In this document: in pieces, positions 10,790 to 18,682 of the stretch | Layout: every line of letters starts with the position of its first letter | How positions within the stretch are numbered: position 1 is the stretch's first letter | From: 70-18 sp041691815 | GTDB lineage: Bacteria; Pseudomonadota; Alphaproteobacteria; Acetobacterales; Acetobacteraceae | Assembly: GCA_041691815.1 (NCBI GenBank) | Contig: JBEPTZ010000047.1 | Coordinates: forward strand, 1 to 31,569 | DNA length: 31,569 nt | Direction of reading: 5' to 3' | Program-made: the position numbers and the translations under genes | Notes under the pieces: generated by a model | Databases searched by the model: none | What the model was told of the DNA's origin: nothing | Seen by the model: the letters and a program-made list of their open reading frames with translations, nothing else

Positions 10790-10812
10790 GCACCGAGAAG
10801 GCCTTCCCGACC

Positions 10813-11097
10813 CTAGATAAACCGCCCCCGCAAGAACCCCAGCGCCGGCAGCGGCGTCCAGCCGCGCGGCAGGTCGGCCCGGCGCACCGGGGCGACGCTG
10901 TAGCTTGGCGGCGGTTGTTCGCAGGTGGTCAGGAAGCCCAGATAGGCCTGCACCTGCTGTTCCCGCCAGGCGCGGTCGGCCAGTGCGGCGGCGCGGTTGG
11001 AGAAGATTTCCGCCACCCGGTTGCGTCGCCCCACGGATGCCACCACGGCCCACAACGTATCCTCGGAGGTGCGTTGCAGCCGGATGACCTGGTTCAT
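10813..11097 (-). CDS. Small hypothetical protein, 94 residues
   Basis: I do not recognise this family. The 94-residue sequence has an ordered-looking N-terminal part (MNQVIRLQRTSEDTLWAVVA) and a helical, Arg/Ala-rich middle. The C-terminal end contains a short motif, LPRGWTPLPALGFLRG. No signal peptide or membrane helix is seen. It follows the M20 amidohydrolase on the same strand with a 92-bp gap, so co-transcription is possible. No clear ribosome binding site precedes the ATG. Coding is supported by GC-rich third positions like its neighbours. It is likely real but of unknown function. Confidence 0.5.
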   Translation of the reverse strand: MNQVIRLQRTSEDTLWAVVASVGRRNRVAEIFSNRAAALADRAWREQQVQAYLGFLTTCEQPPPSYSVAPVRRADLPRGWTPLPALGFLRGRFI

Positions 11098-11189
11098 GCG
11101 GTGGAGCCCAGGCTGGACATGAACCCTCCCGAAATCGCTGGCATGGCCAGCCTAGCCCGCCGAATCCCGTGGGTCGAGACCTTCCTGTC

Positions 11190-12611
11190 CTACGCCTTTC
11201 GCGGTTGCACCGGTGGCTTCACCTCCTCGGGCAGCGGGCAGACATAGGGCATGCCGCGGGTGCGCTCGGCCAGGTCGGCGCGGGCGGCGGCGATCAGGCT
11301 GCCGTCGCGCAGGGCGTCGAGTGCCGTGGCGGCCATCACCTTGGCGACATGCGCCATGCCCTTCTTGGCCATCGGGGTCTTGCCCTGGGCGGTGAGTTGC
11401 CAGGAATGGAACGGCGTGCCCACCGCACAGGTCGGTCCGTCGGCCTGCACCAGCGGCACCACCCAGGAGACGTCGCCGACATCGGTGGAGCCCATCATCG
11501 GCTCGCCGATCTGGCCCAGCGGCAGCACGCTGTCGGCCAGCGGCTGGTCGCGCCTTGTCTTCAGGCCGGAGCGCTTGTACGGCGCGGCGATGTCCTCGTC
11601 GGAGAGGGTGGCGCGGATCTGGTCGGCGAATTTGCGGTCGGCGTCGTCGAACGGCGGCGGGCCGAGGCGCTCCATGTTGGCCTGCATCGCCTGCTCCAGC
11701 GGGGTGTTGCCGACCAGGTTGGAAACCGCACTGTGGACCCGCGCGGTCACCGTGGTTTCGGTCATCAGCGCGGCGCCATCGGCGATCTTGCGCACCCGCG
11801 CCACCAGCCCCTGCAACTCGGCGAGGTCGCGGGCGCGGATCAGGTGGCGGACCACCGCGCGGCCCTGCACCACGTTGGGGGCGACACCGCCGGCATCCAG
11901 ATAGGCGTAATGGATGCGGGCGTCGCTCGGCATGTGCTCGCGCATGTAGTTGACGCCGACGCTCATCAGTTCGACGGCATCGAGAGCCGAGCGGCCGAGA
12001 TGCGGGGCGGCGGCGGCGTGGCTGGAGCGGCCGGTGAAGGTGAAATCGATGCGGGTATTGGCCAGCGATCGTGCGTCGTTGACCGCCATGAAATGCATCG
12101 GGTGCCAGGTGATGGCGATGTCGACATCCTTGAAGGCGCCGGCGCGGACCATGAAGGTCTTGGCGGCGCCGCCTTCCTCGGCCGGGCAGCCGTAGTAGCG
12201 GACCCGGCCCTTGATGCCGTTGGCGTCCAGCCAGTCCTTCACCGCGGTTGCGGCCAGCAGCGAGGCCGAGCCGAGCAGGTTATGGCCGCAGCCGTGGCCG
12301 AGGCCGCTGCCGGGGAGCGGTTTCGGCTCGGCGACGCCGGCTTCCTGCGACAGGCCGGGGAGTGCGTCGTATTCGCCGAGGATGGCGATCACCGGGCCTT
12401 CATCGCCGGCCTCGCCCATCACTGCCGTCGGGATGCCGGCGATGTTCTCGGTGACGCGGAAGCCCTGGGCGCGCAGCATGTCGGTATGCTCGGCGACCGC
12501 GGCGTATTCGGTATAGGCGATCTCCGGGGCGTCCCAGATGCGGTCGGACAGGGCTTCGAATTCGGCTTTCTTGGCGTCGACCAGTGTCCAGATTTCTTCG
12601 GCGTTGCGCAT
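11190..12611 (-). CDS. M20 family amidohydrolase, AbgB-like
   Basis: This is a cytoplasmic metal-dependent amidohydrolase of peptidase family M20, closest in layout to the p-aminobenzoyl-glutamate hydrolase subunit AbgB and related N-acyl amino acid amidases. The 473 residues include the metal-site block GHGCGHN (105-111), PAEEGG (143-148, with the catalytic/metal Glu pair) and WHPMH (169-173). A dimerisation domain follows in the middle (SSHAAAAPHLGRSALDAVEL). A late His in GTPFHSW near the C-terminus completes the site. The ATG at 12611 has GAGGAG seven bases upstream. The extra 35 upstream codons look non-coding. The gene is divergent from hutF with 103 bp between starts. The exact substrate is unknown. 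A role on glutamate derivatives is suggested by family and neighbour only. Confidence 0.88.
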   Translation of the reverse strand: MRNAEEIWTLVDAKKAEFEALSDRIWDAPEIAYTEYAAVAEHTDMLRAQGFRVTENIAGIPTAVMGEAGDEGPVIAILGEYDALPGLSQEAGVAEPKPLPGSGLGHGCGHNLLGSASLLAATAVKDWLDANGIKGRVRYYGCPAEEGGAAKTFMVRAGAFKDVDIAITWHPMHFMAVNDARSLANTRIDFTFTGRSSHAAAAPHLGRSALDAVELMSVGVNYMREHMPSDARIHYAYLDAGGVAPNVVQGRAVVRHLIRARDLAELQGLVARVRKIADGAALMTETTVTARVHSAVSNLVGNTPLEQAMQANMERLGPPPFDDADRKFADQIRATLSDEDIAAPYKRSGLKTRRDQPLADSVLPLGQIGEPMMGSTDVGDVSWVVPLVQADGPTCAVGTPFHSWQLTAQGKTPMAKKGMAHVAKVMAATALDALRDGSLIAAARADLAERTRGMPYVCPLPEEVKPPVQPRKA

Positions 12612-12714
12612 CGGTGGCTCCTCGGTGTCGGTTCGGGCCAGGATAGGCCAGGACTGGCAATATTCCCAGCCATGCCCCCTCCCCGCTCGGCCAAGGCCTG
12701 GGTTATGCTGGGCC
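12612..12714. promoter_or_regulatory. Divergent intergenic region between the amidohydrolase and hutF
   Basis: Both genes start outward from this 103-bp gap, so it must hold at least two promoters. The amidohydrolase has a clear GAGGAG site, while hutF has only a weak purine stretch. I cannot point to convincing -35/-10 boxes or a HutC-type operator. Confidence 0.4.
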
Positions 12715-14088
12715 ATGAAGGCAAACCAGCCGGCACGCTATTTTCTGCCGCGTGCCCTGCTGCCGACGGGCTGGGCGGAGAACGTGCTGGTGCGGTGCAC
12801 CGGGGATGGGCGGATCGCCGAGGTGGTGGATGGCGTGCGCTGCCCGCCTGGTGCCGTGCGGCTGGCCGGGGTCGGGCTGCCCGGGCTGGCCAATCTGCAC
12901 AGCCATGCGCATCAACGGGCGATCGCCGGGCTGGGCGAGGTGGCCGGGCCGGGTGGGGATAGTTTCTGGAGTTGGCGGGCGGCGATGTACCGGGCGGTGG
13001 CGGCGTTCAGCCCGGAATTGTTCGAGGCGGTGGCGGCGCAGCTTTACGTCGAGATGCTGAAATCCGGCTTCACCGCGGTCGCTGAGTTTCATTACCTGCA
13101 CCATCAGCCGGATGGCCGGCGGTATGCCGATCCGGCGGAGATGAGCCTGCGGGTGCTGGCGGCCGCCGGCACTGCCGGGATCGGCCTTACGCTGCTGCCG
13201 GTGCTGTACCAGGCCGGCGGCTTCGGGGCGGTGGCGGCGGGCGCCGGGCAGCGGCGGTTTCTGCATGATATCGATGGTTTCCTGGGGCTGATGCAGCTTC
13301 TGGCGGCGCTGGACATGCCGGGCGTGGTGCTGGGGGTGGCGCCGCATTCGCTGCGGGCGGTCCCGCCGGAGGCGCTGGCGGCGCTGCTGGCCGCCACGCC
13401 GGCCGGGCCGGTGCATATCCATGTCGCCGAGCAGCGCCAGGAGGTGGCGGATTGCCTGGCGCAGACCGGGCAGCGGCCGGTGCAATGGTTGCTGGAGCAT
13501 GCCGCCCCGGATGCGCGCTGGTGCCTGATCCATGCCACCCATATGACCGAGGCGGAAACCCGCGCACTGGCGGCCAGCGGCGCCACGGTGGGGCTGTGCC
13601 CGACCACCGAGGCCAATCTCGGCGATGGGATTTTTCCCGCCGAGGCGTATCTGGCCGCCGGCGGGCGGTTCGGCATCGGCTCGGACAGCCATATCTCGGT
13701 GAGTCCGGTGGAGGAGTTGCGCTGGCTGGAATATGCCCAGCGGCTGACCAGCGGCCGGCGGGCGGTGCTGGCCGGCGGGCCGGGCCGCTCCACCGGGCGG
13801 CGGCTGTTCGAGGCGGCGCTGGCCGGCGGGGCGGCGGCGTGCGGGCATGCGCCGGCCGGGCTGGTGGCGGGGGGGCGGGCGGATATCGTGGTGCTGGACG
13901 CCGAGCATCCGCTGCTGGCCGGGCGCGGCGGCGATGCGGTGCTGGATAGCTGGATCTTCGCCGGCAATGCGCCGCTGGTGCGCCATGTGGTGGCAGGCTC
14001 GCGGCATGTGGTGGCGGATTTTCGCCACGGCGCGGAGGCGGCGGTGGGGCGCCGGTTTGCCGCCGCGATGGCGAAGCTGGCGGGGTAG
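12715..14088 (+). CDS. hutF: Formimidoylglutamate deiminase
   Basis: HutF hydrolyses N-formimidoyl-L-glutamate to N-formyl-L-glutamate and ammonia in the five-step histidine degradation route. The 457-residue protein shows the amidohydrolase-superfamily metal site: HSH at 62-64 in NLHSHAHQRAIAGL, His236 in HIHVAEQ, His273 in LIHATH and Asp324 in GSDSH. The segment SFWSWRAAMY at 83-92 is characteristic of HutF. The N-terminus (FLPRALLPTGWAENV) matches the family, which supports the ATG at 12715. The 59 codons open upstream are not used. No hutH, hutU, hutI or hutG is in the window, so the rest of the pathway must be elsewhere. The gene is divergent from the M20 amidohydrolase. Confidence 0.92.
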   Translation: MKANQPARYFLPRALLPTGWAENVLVRCTGDGRIAEVVDGVRCPPGAVRLAGVGLPGLANLHSHAHQRAIAGLGEVAGPGGDSFWSWRAAMYRAVAAFSPELFEAVAAQLYVEMLKSGFTAVAEFHYLHHQPDGRRYADPAEMSLRVLAAAGTAGIGLTLLPVLYQAGGFGAVAAGAGQRRFLHDIDGFLGLMQLLAALDMPGVVLGVAPHSLRAVPPEALAALLAATPAGPVHIHVAEQRQEVADCLAQTGQRPVQWLLEHAAPDARWCLIHATHMTEAETRALAASGATVGLCPTTEANLGDGIFPAEAYLAAGGRFGIGSDSHISVSPVEELRWLEYAQRLTSGRRAVLAGGPGRSTGRRLFEAALAGGAAACGHAPAGLVAGGRADIVVLDAEHPLLAGRGGDAVLDSWIFAGNAPLVRHVVAGSRHVVADFRHGAEAAVGRRFAAAMAKLAG

Positions 14089-14095
14089 CGGACGC

Positions 14096-14710
14096 TCACC
14101 AGGGCGGCGGTTTTCGGCGCGGCAGATTGGGCACCCGCAGGCGCAGGCGGTGCGGGACGAACGGCCAGATATGCGGCGGATGTTCGGCAAATGGCGGCGG
14201 CGCTGGGCGGCGCGGCGGCGCGGGTTTTCGCGGCGATACGGGGCGGGGCGGCAGTGCCAGCCCGGCCGGCGGTGCCAGGCCGAACATGCGGCACAGCGGG
14301 CGCAGCAGCCGGCCGGCCTGGGGTGCCGCGACGCACAGGGCGGCGATCTCGGGGTCGTCGAGCAGGGCCTGGATGCGCGGGGCGAACTGCGCCAGCGGCT
14401 GGTGCAGGCGGATCAGCCAGGCATGGCCCTGGGGCGTGCGGCGGTGCAGCCAGGCATCGCCGGGATGGATGGCCGGCGGCGGGCTGGCGCTGCGGTGGCG
14501 GCTTGGGTGCCGGTGGTGCCGACCGCGTTGCCAGCTTGCCGCCAGACGGTCGAGTCGGGACAGCGTGCGGCGCAGGCGGAACCAGAGCAGCACCAGCAGC
14601 GGCGACAGCAGGCGATGGCGGGCGGCGACCTGGGCCAGATGGGCGCAGAGATCGGCGAAATGCGGGAGATAGCGTTGGCCGAGCACGGTGGCGGGAGGGG
14701 TGATCTGCAC
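14096..14710 (-). CDS. Arg/Pro-rich conserved-looking hypothetical protein
   Basis: I do not recognise the family. The 204-residue protein begins with a GTG start. A hydrophobic stretch lies near residues 35-46 (LLSPLLVLLWFRLRR). A central part contains HPGDAWLHRRTPQGHAWLIRLHQ and a probable helical segment. The C-terminal ~50 residues are very rich in Pro and Arg (for example RKPAPPRRPAPPP) and end in a basic PNLPRRKPPPW. No ribosome binding site is obvious. It lies 42 bp behind the MFS gene on the same strand and converges with hutF. Codon use is GC-rich like the neighbours. It could be a small DNA/RNA-interacting or membrane-associated protein, but nothing here proves it. Confidence 0.6.
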   Translation of the reverse strand: MQITPPATVLGQRYLPHFADLCAHLAQVAARHRLLSPLLVLLWFRLRRTLSRLDRLAASWQRGRHHRHPSRHRSASPPPAIHPGDAWLHRRTPQGHAWLIRLHQPLAQFAPRIQALLDDPEIAALCVAAPQAGRLLRPLCRMFGLAPPAGLALPPRPVSPRKPAPPRRPAPPPFAEHPPHIWPFVPHRLRLRVPNLPRRKPPPW

Positions 14711-14752
14711 GAATGTTAGTTATGATGACATTCGGCTTCGCTGCAAGCTGAT

Positions 14753-16156
14753 TCAGGCCGCCGGCCGCACCCGCCAACTGGCCAGGGTCGCCAGCAATGC
14801 CAGCACGGTGGCGACGCCGAGCAGCCAGCCGACCGGCAGCGTGGCGCCCGGCAGCCACAGCGCCGCGGTGAGGCCGGAGGTGTTGGCCAGCAGGCCGGCG
14901 ATGGCGCCGCCCAGCGCGTAGCCGCCGGACTGCACGGTGGGCAGCATCGCCGCGGCGCGGTCCCGCTCGCCGTCGCGCGCCGCCTGCATCACGGCGTGGC
15001 TGAGGAAGGCCCAGGACAGGCCGAAGCCGGCACCGATCGCGCATTGGGCGAGCAGCAGCAGCCATAGATCGACGCGCCACACCGCCAGAAGCACGCATAA
15101 CAGACCCAGGGCGAGGGCAAGGCAGCCGGCACGGATGCAGAATATCTGCATGCGGGCGGTGGCCGCCTGCGCCACCAGCACCGCGACGCCGCTCCACGAT
15201 AATGCCATCAGCGCCTGGATCTGGCCGGCGCGGGTGGGGCCGTAGTGCCAGGCATGTTCGACCAGCAGAACGAGATACACCGAGGTGGCGGCCTGGGCCA
15301 CCGGCATCAGCAGCACCACCCAGAGGGCGGCGCCGAGGGTGCTGCGCGGGTTGAAGGCGTCGGTGGGGAACAGGCGCAGGCGGCTGGCGGCATCGAGGCG
15401 GAACGGGGCGGCCAGCGCGAGTATTGCCAGGGCGAGGCCGGCGGCGATGCGCCAGGGTTCGGCCTGTATGCCGGCCAGCGCGACCAGCATGATGCCGGTG
15501 GCGCAGAGGGCGAGGCGCAGCAGCGGCGGGCTGGTGCTGGCCTGGGTGGCGCTGGCGGTGGTAGCGGGGCGGCCGGGCGGCACCACGCGCAGCACCAGGC
15601 CCATGAAGAGCAGCGCCATCGGCACGCTGACCAGGAAGGCGGCGCGCCAGGACAGGGTTTCGGTGAGCCAGCCGGCCGCCAGCGGGCCGCCGAATGCCGC
15701 CAGCGCCCAGACCACCGCCTCGACGCCGAATACCTTGGGCACCAGCCTGGCGGGGAACATCTCGGGGATCAGCGCGTAGCACAGCGCGGCGATCACCCCT
15801 TCGCCGGCGCCCTGCAGCAGGCGGCCGGCCAGCACCTGGGGCATGGATTGCGCGGTGGCGGCGCAGAGCGTGCCGGCGATGAACAGCAGGGCCGGCAGCA
15901 GCAGCGCGCGGCGGGCGCCGAGGCGGGCCTTCAGCAGGGCGGCGACCGCGCCGGCGGTGATGGCGGCGACCAGGTAGACGGTCAGCGACCAGCCGATCAG
16001 CTCCAGGCCGCCGATCCGTAGCACCGCGGTGGGCAGTGCGGTGGTGACCAGGAAGCCGTTCAGCGCGTAGATCGCCACGCCCAGGCACAGCGTGGCCAGC
16101 GGGACGGCGTGGCGGCGGGCGAATACCTCCCCCCACGTCCCGGCGGCCCCGCTCAT
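14753..16156 (-). CDS. MFS transporter, drug/H+ antiporter-like
   Basis: This is an inner-membrane major facilitator protein of 467 residues with at least 12 predicted hydrophobic segments, probably 14. The N-terminal half resembles the EmrB/QacA-type exporters: NGFLVTTALPTA in the first helix, a motif-A remnant LLKARLGARR and the antiporter stretch GRLLQGAGEGVIAALCYALIPEMF around residues 120-143. Many such proteins export toxic compounds, but the substrate is not readable. It lies 50 bp behind sufA on the same strand, so it may receive read-through from the SUF operon. That is more likely chance than function. The start has only a weak AGG-type site. Confidence 0.85.
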   Translation of the reverse strand: MSGAAGTWGEVFARRHAVPLATLCLGVAIYALNGFLVTTALPTAVLRIGGLELIGWSLTVYLVAAITAGAVAALLKARLGARRALLLPALLFIAGTLCAATAQSMPQVLAGRLLQGAGEGVIAALCYALIPEMFPARLVPKVFGVEAVVWALAAFGGPLAAGWLTETLSWRAAFLVSVPMALLFMGLVLRVVPPGRPATTASATQASTSPPLLRLALCATGIMLVALAGIQAEPWRIAAGLALAILALAAPFRLDAASRLRLFPTDAFNPRSTLGAALWVVLLMPVAQAATSVYLVLLVEHAWHYGPTRAGQIQALMALSWSGVAVLVAQAATARMQIFCIRAGCLALALGLLCVLLAVWRVDLWLLLLAQCAIGAGFGLSWAFLSHAVMQAARDGERDRAAAMLPTVQSGGYALGGAIAGLLANTSGLTAALWLPGATLPVGWLLGVATVLALLATLASWRVRPAA

Positions 16157-16186
16157 GCGGGCCTGTCAGGCGGCGGCGGGGCGGCC

Positions 16187-16212
16187 GGGCGGGTCAGACG
16201 GGCGGGTCAGAC
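16187..16212. repeat. 13-bp tandem duplication at the sufA stop codon
   Basis: GGGCGGGTCAGAC occurs twice head to tail. The right copy contains the sufA stop codon (read on the - strand) and the left copy lies just beyond it. It looks like a recent slippage duplication with no effect on the reading frame. Confidence 0.8.
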
Positions 16213-16578
16213 GTGGAAGCTGGCGCCGCAGCCGCAGCGGCTTTTCTCGTTCGGGTTGATGAAGGTGAAGCCGGCGGAGAGTTCCTTCACCTCGTAGTCC
16301 ATCACGGTGCCGATCAGGAACAGGCTGGCCTTGCGGTCGACCAGCACGGTGACGCCGAGATCGGTGATCACCTCGTCGGTCGGGCCGGCTTCGGGCACCC
16401 AGCTCATCTCGTAGGCGAGGCCGGAGCAGCCCTTGGTGTTGACCGAGATGCGCAGCTTCATGCCCTCCTGGCCGCTGGCGTAGATGGCGCGCAGGCGGGT
16501 GGCGGCGCCCTCGGTCAGCGCCATCAGCGGCGGCAGTGGGCGGCGCGGGCGGGCGGTTGGCGTGGTGGTGGTGGACAT
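16207..16578 (-). CDS. sufA: A-type iron-sulfur carrier, SufA/IscA/ErpA family
   Basis: A-type carriers take an assembled Fe-S cluster from the SUF scaffold and hand it to target proteins. The 123-residue protein has the three conserved cysteines, Cys51 in KGCSGLAY and Cys115/Cys117 in the C-terminal RCGCG. The flanking family stretches FTFINPN and LRISVNTKGCSG are also present. A non-conserved, Thr/Pro-rich 20-residue N-terminus precedes the domain. GAGGGGG lies upstream of the ATG, and the gene starts 12 bases after sufT. It is the last gene of the SUF operon. It could equally be named erpA-like, but operon context favours sufA. Confidence 0.93.
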   Translation of the reverse strand: MSTTTTPTARPRRPLPPLMALTEGAATRLRAIYASGQEGMKLRISVNTKGCSGLAYEMSWVPEAGPTDEVITDLGVTVLVDRKASLFLIGTVMDYEVKELSAGFTFINPNEKSRCGCGASFHV

Positions 16579-16590
16579 GATCGATCCCCC

Positions 16591-16962
16591 TCAGAACATG
16601 TTCAGGGCGAGGCGGGCGTCCTCGCTCATCCGCGACGGGTCCCAGGGCGGATCCCAGACGACATCGACGTCGCAGCTGGTGACGCCGGGTACCGCCAATA
16701 TGGCGTCGCGCACCTGTTCGGGCAATTCCTGGGCGCTGGGGCAGGCCGGGGCGGTCAGCGTCATTTCCACCTTGACGCCGCCGTCCGGGGCGATGTCGAT
16801 CACGTAGACCAGGCCGAGTTCGTAGATATTCACCGGGATTTCCGGGTCGTAGATGCTGGCGCAGGCGGCGATCACCGCCTCCTCGCTGGGGGCGCCGAGC
16901 TTTTCGCCGTCCGGGGTCCAGACGCCACCGGCGGCTTGCGTGGCGATCGGGCTGTCGTTCAT
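16591..16962 (-). CDS. sufT: SufT, DUF59/MIP18 family Fe-S assembly protein
   Basis: This 123-residue protein belongs to the DUF59/MIP18 family, whose SufT members help mature Fe-S proteins, especially when demand is high. The family core YDPEIPVNIYELGLVY lies at residues 38-53. The T-x-P-A-CP motif carries the conserved Cys74, and VVWDPPW at 101-107 is the usual C-terminal signature of the SUF-associated type. The start ATG overlaps the sufU stop as ATGA. The frame is open upstream but that part is sufU antisense. Its place between sufU and sufA matches alphaproteobacterial SUF operons. Its precise biochemical role is not settled for the family. Confidence 0.92.
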   Translation of the reverse strand: MNDSPIATQAAGGVWTPDGEKLGAPSEEAVIAACASIYDPEIPVNIYELGLVYVIDIAPDGGVKVEMTLTAPACPSAQELPEQVRDAILAVPGVTSCDVDVVWDPPWDPSRMSEDARLALNMF

Positions 16963-17444
16963 GGCTGGTCTCCCTCGGCGGTGTGGTCGAGTGCGGTGGC
17001 GTGATCCAAGGCGGTCGTGAGGGCTTGCCAGGCCAGCGTGGCGCATTTTATCCGCGACGGATACTCGTTGACGCTGGCCAGCGGGCGCAATGGTTCGAGG
17101 GCGGCGCAGTCTGGGCAATCGCCGGATTTCACCATGTCGCGGAAGGCGGCGAACAGCGCCCTGGTGTCGGCCGGGCTGCGGCCGCGGACGGCTTCGACCA
17201 TCATGTCGGCGGAGGCGCGGCTGATCTCGCAGCCACGGGCCTCGAAGCCGGTGTCGGCGATGGTGCCGTCGGCGTTGAGCTTCACCCAGACCTGCACGCG
17301 GTCGCCGCACATCGGGTTGTCGCCCTTTGCGGTGGCGTCGAAGGTTTCGAGCCGGCGCATATGGGTCGGCTTGCGGCCGCGTTCCATGATGGTGGCGTTA
17401 TACAGGTCGCGGACATCGTCGAACATCGTCGCCCCTTGTGACAT
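16959..17444 (-). CDS. sufU: SufU, SUF-associated IscU-like sulfurtransferase
   Basis: SufU accepts persulfide sulfur from the cysteine desulfurase SufS through a zinc site and passes it to the SufBCD scaffold, replacing SufE. The 161-residue protein has the expected zinc ligands: Cys46 and Asp48 in NPMCGD, Cys72 in ARGCEIS and Cys134 in RIKCATLAW. The insertion before the last Cys that marks SufU versus IscU is present and here contains an extra CPDC pair (110-113). The ATG at 17444 overlaps the last base of the sufS stop (TGATG). An internal ATG at 17426 is possible but less well coupled. No sufE is seen in the operon. Confidence 0.92.
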   Translation of the reverse strand: MSQGATMFDDVRDLYNATIMERGRKPTHMRRLETFDATAKGDNPMCGDRVQVWVKLNADGTIADTGFEARGCEISRASADMMVEAVRGRSPADTRALFAAFRDMVKSGDCPDCAALEPLRPLASVNEYPSRIKCATLAWQALTTALDHATALDHTAEGDQP

Positions 17445-18682
17445 CAGGCGAAAAACTCCCTGATGCGGACGAGGGTATCGGCCAGCGAGTCGATCTCCCC
17501 GGGTGTGGTGTAGATACCGAAGCTGGCGCGGGCCGTGCTGTCCAGCCCCAGCGAGGCGAGCAGCGGTTCGGCGCAATGATGGCCGGCGCGGACCGCGATG
17601 CCCTGGCGGTCGAGCAGGGTGGCGACGTCGTGGGCGTGGGCGCGGTCGAGCGCGAAGGAGACCACGCCGCCGCGATCCTGGGCGTGGCCGATCACCGTCA
17701 GGCCGTCGATGGCCGACAGGCGGGACAGCGCGTGTTCGGTGAGGCGGGCCTCGTGGGCGGCGATGGCGTCGTAGCCGATCTGCTCGACGAACTTGATCGC
17801 GGCGTGCAGGCCGATGCCTTCGAGGATCGCCGGGGTGCCGGCCTCGAATTTGTGCGGCACCTCGGCCCAGGTGGAGCGTTCGTAGGTGACGGTCGAGATC
17901 ATCTCGCCGCCGCCCATCCAGGGGGGCATGGCGTCGAGCAGTTCACGCCTGCCCCACAGCACGCCGATGCCGGTGGGGCCATACAGCTTGTGGCCGGTGA
18001 AGACGTAGAAATCGGCGCCGATTGCCTGCACGTCGACGCGGCGATGGACGATGGCCTGGCTGCCGTCGAACAGCACCTTTGCGCCGTGGGCGTGGGCGAG
18101 TTGGGCGATGCGCTCGGCGGGGGTGTAGCTGCCGAGCACGTTGGACATGTGGGTGATGGCGACCAGGCCGACCTTGCCGTCGGCGAGCAGCGCCTCGTAG
18201 GCGGCCATGTCGAGTTCGCCGGACTCGGTGAGCGGGGCGACGCGCAGTTCGGTGCCGTGCGAGTCGCGCAGCATCTGCCAGGGGATGATGTTGGAGTGGT
18301 GCTCCATGCCGGAGATCAGCACTGCCTGGCCCGGTTTCAGCATGGCGCGGCCGAAGGTGTTGGCAACCAGGTTGATCGCCTCGGTGCTGTTGCGCACGAA
18401 GACGATCTCGCTGCGGTCATAGGCGTTGAGCAGGCTGGCGGCGGCGTCGCGGGTGGCCTCGTAGGCGTCGGTGGTGCGTTCGCTCATCCAGTGCAGGCCG
18501 CGATGGACGTTGGCGTATTGCGTCTCCATCGCTTCGACCATCGCCCTGATCACCGCGCGTGGCTTCTGTGCCGAGGCGGCGCTGTCGAGGAAGACCAGCG
18601 GCTTGCCGCGCACCTGCTGCGACAGGATGGGGAACTCGGCACGGATTTTGGCGACGTCGAACAACGGCGGCAGCGCGTTCAT
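17444..18682 (-). CDS. sufS: Cysteine desulfurase SufS
   Basis: SufS is a PLP enzyme that removes sulfur from cysteine and leaves it as a persulfide for cluster assembly. The ~412-residue protein shows the PLP lysine in FTGHKLYGPTGIG and the active-site Cys in the short loop RAGHHCAEPLL. It also has the substrate-side LDSAASAQKP and the cofactor block EHHSNIIPWQ. This is the group II (SufS/CsdA) pattern. I chose the ATG at 18682, which overlaps the sufD stop as ATGA. An alternative ATG six codons earlier (18700) is possible. Coupling to sufU suggests that the two act as a SufS-SufU sulfur-transfer pair. Confidence 0.95.
   Translation of the reverse strand: MNALPPLFDVAKIRAEFPILSQQVRGKPLVFLDSAASAQKPRAVIRAMVEAMETQYANVHRGLHWMSERTTDAYEATRDAAASLLNAYDRSEIVFVRNSTEAINLVANTFGRAMLKPGQAVLISGMEHHSNIIPWQMLRDSHGTELRVAPLTESGELDMAAYEALLADGKVGLVAITHMSNVLGSYTPAERIAQLAHAHGAKVLFDGSQAIVHRRVDVQAIGADFYVFTGHKLYGPTGIGVLWGRRELLDAMPPWMGGGEMISTVTYERSTWAEVPHKFEAGTPAILEGIGLHAAIKFVEQIGYDAIAAHEARLTEHALSRLSAIDGLTVIGHAQDRGGVVSFALDRAHAHDVATLLDRQGIAVRAGHHCAEPLLASLGLDSTARASFGIYTTPGEIDSLADTLVRIREFFA

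Larger units (their letters stand above)
10333..10812. other. AT-richer intergenic island
   Basis: This 480-bp stretch between the PEP-CTERM gene and the next small gene has visibly lower GC, near 50% in 10520-10720. It contains the upstream region of the PEP-CTERM gene, with a GCGGG/CCCGC hairpin at 10389-10404. It also holds an inverted repeat GTTGAA/TTCAAC at 10539-10556, one doubtful 78-codon ORF and a small AT hairpin at 10771-10789. The mix of low GC and lack of convincing genes suggests an acquired or decayed segment. This is inference. Confidence 0.5.

Noticed and set aside
10442..11053. 203-codon open frame on the - strand across the AT-richer island
   Set aside because: It overlaps the better-supported 94-residue gene in another frame, lacks a ribosome site and reads as unrelated low-complexity sequence.
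11169..12962. 597-codon open frame on the + strand opposite the M20 amidohydrolase
   Set aside because: It is an antisense shadow with His/Gly/Ala-rich composition. The M20 gene has all its metal-site motifs and a good ribosome site.
13104..16136. Very long open frame on the - strand, over 1000 codons, across hutF and the MFS gene
   Set aside because: It runs antisense to hutF and in another frame of the MFS gene. The product is Arg/Pro/Ala-rich low-complexity sequence with no domain, an effect of high GC suppressing stop codons.
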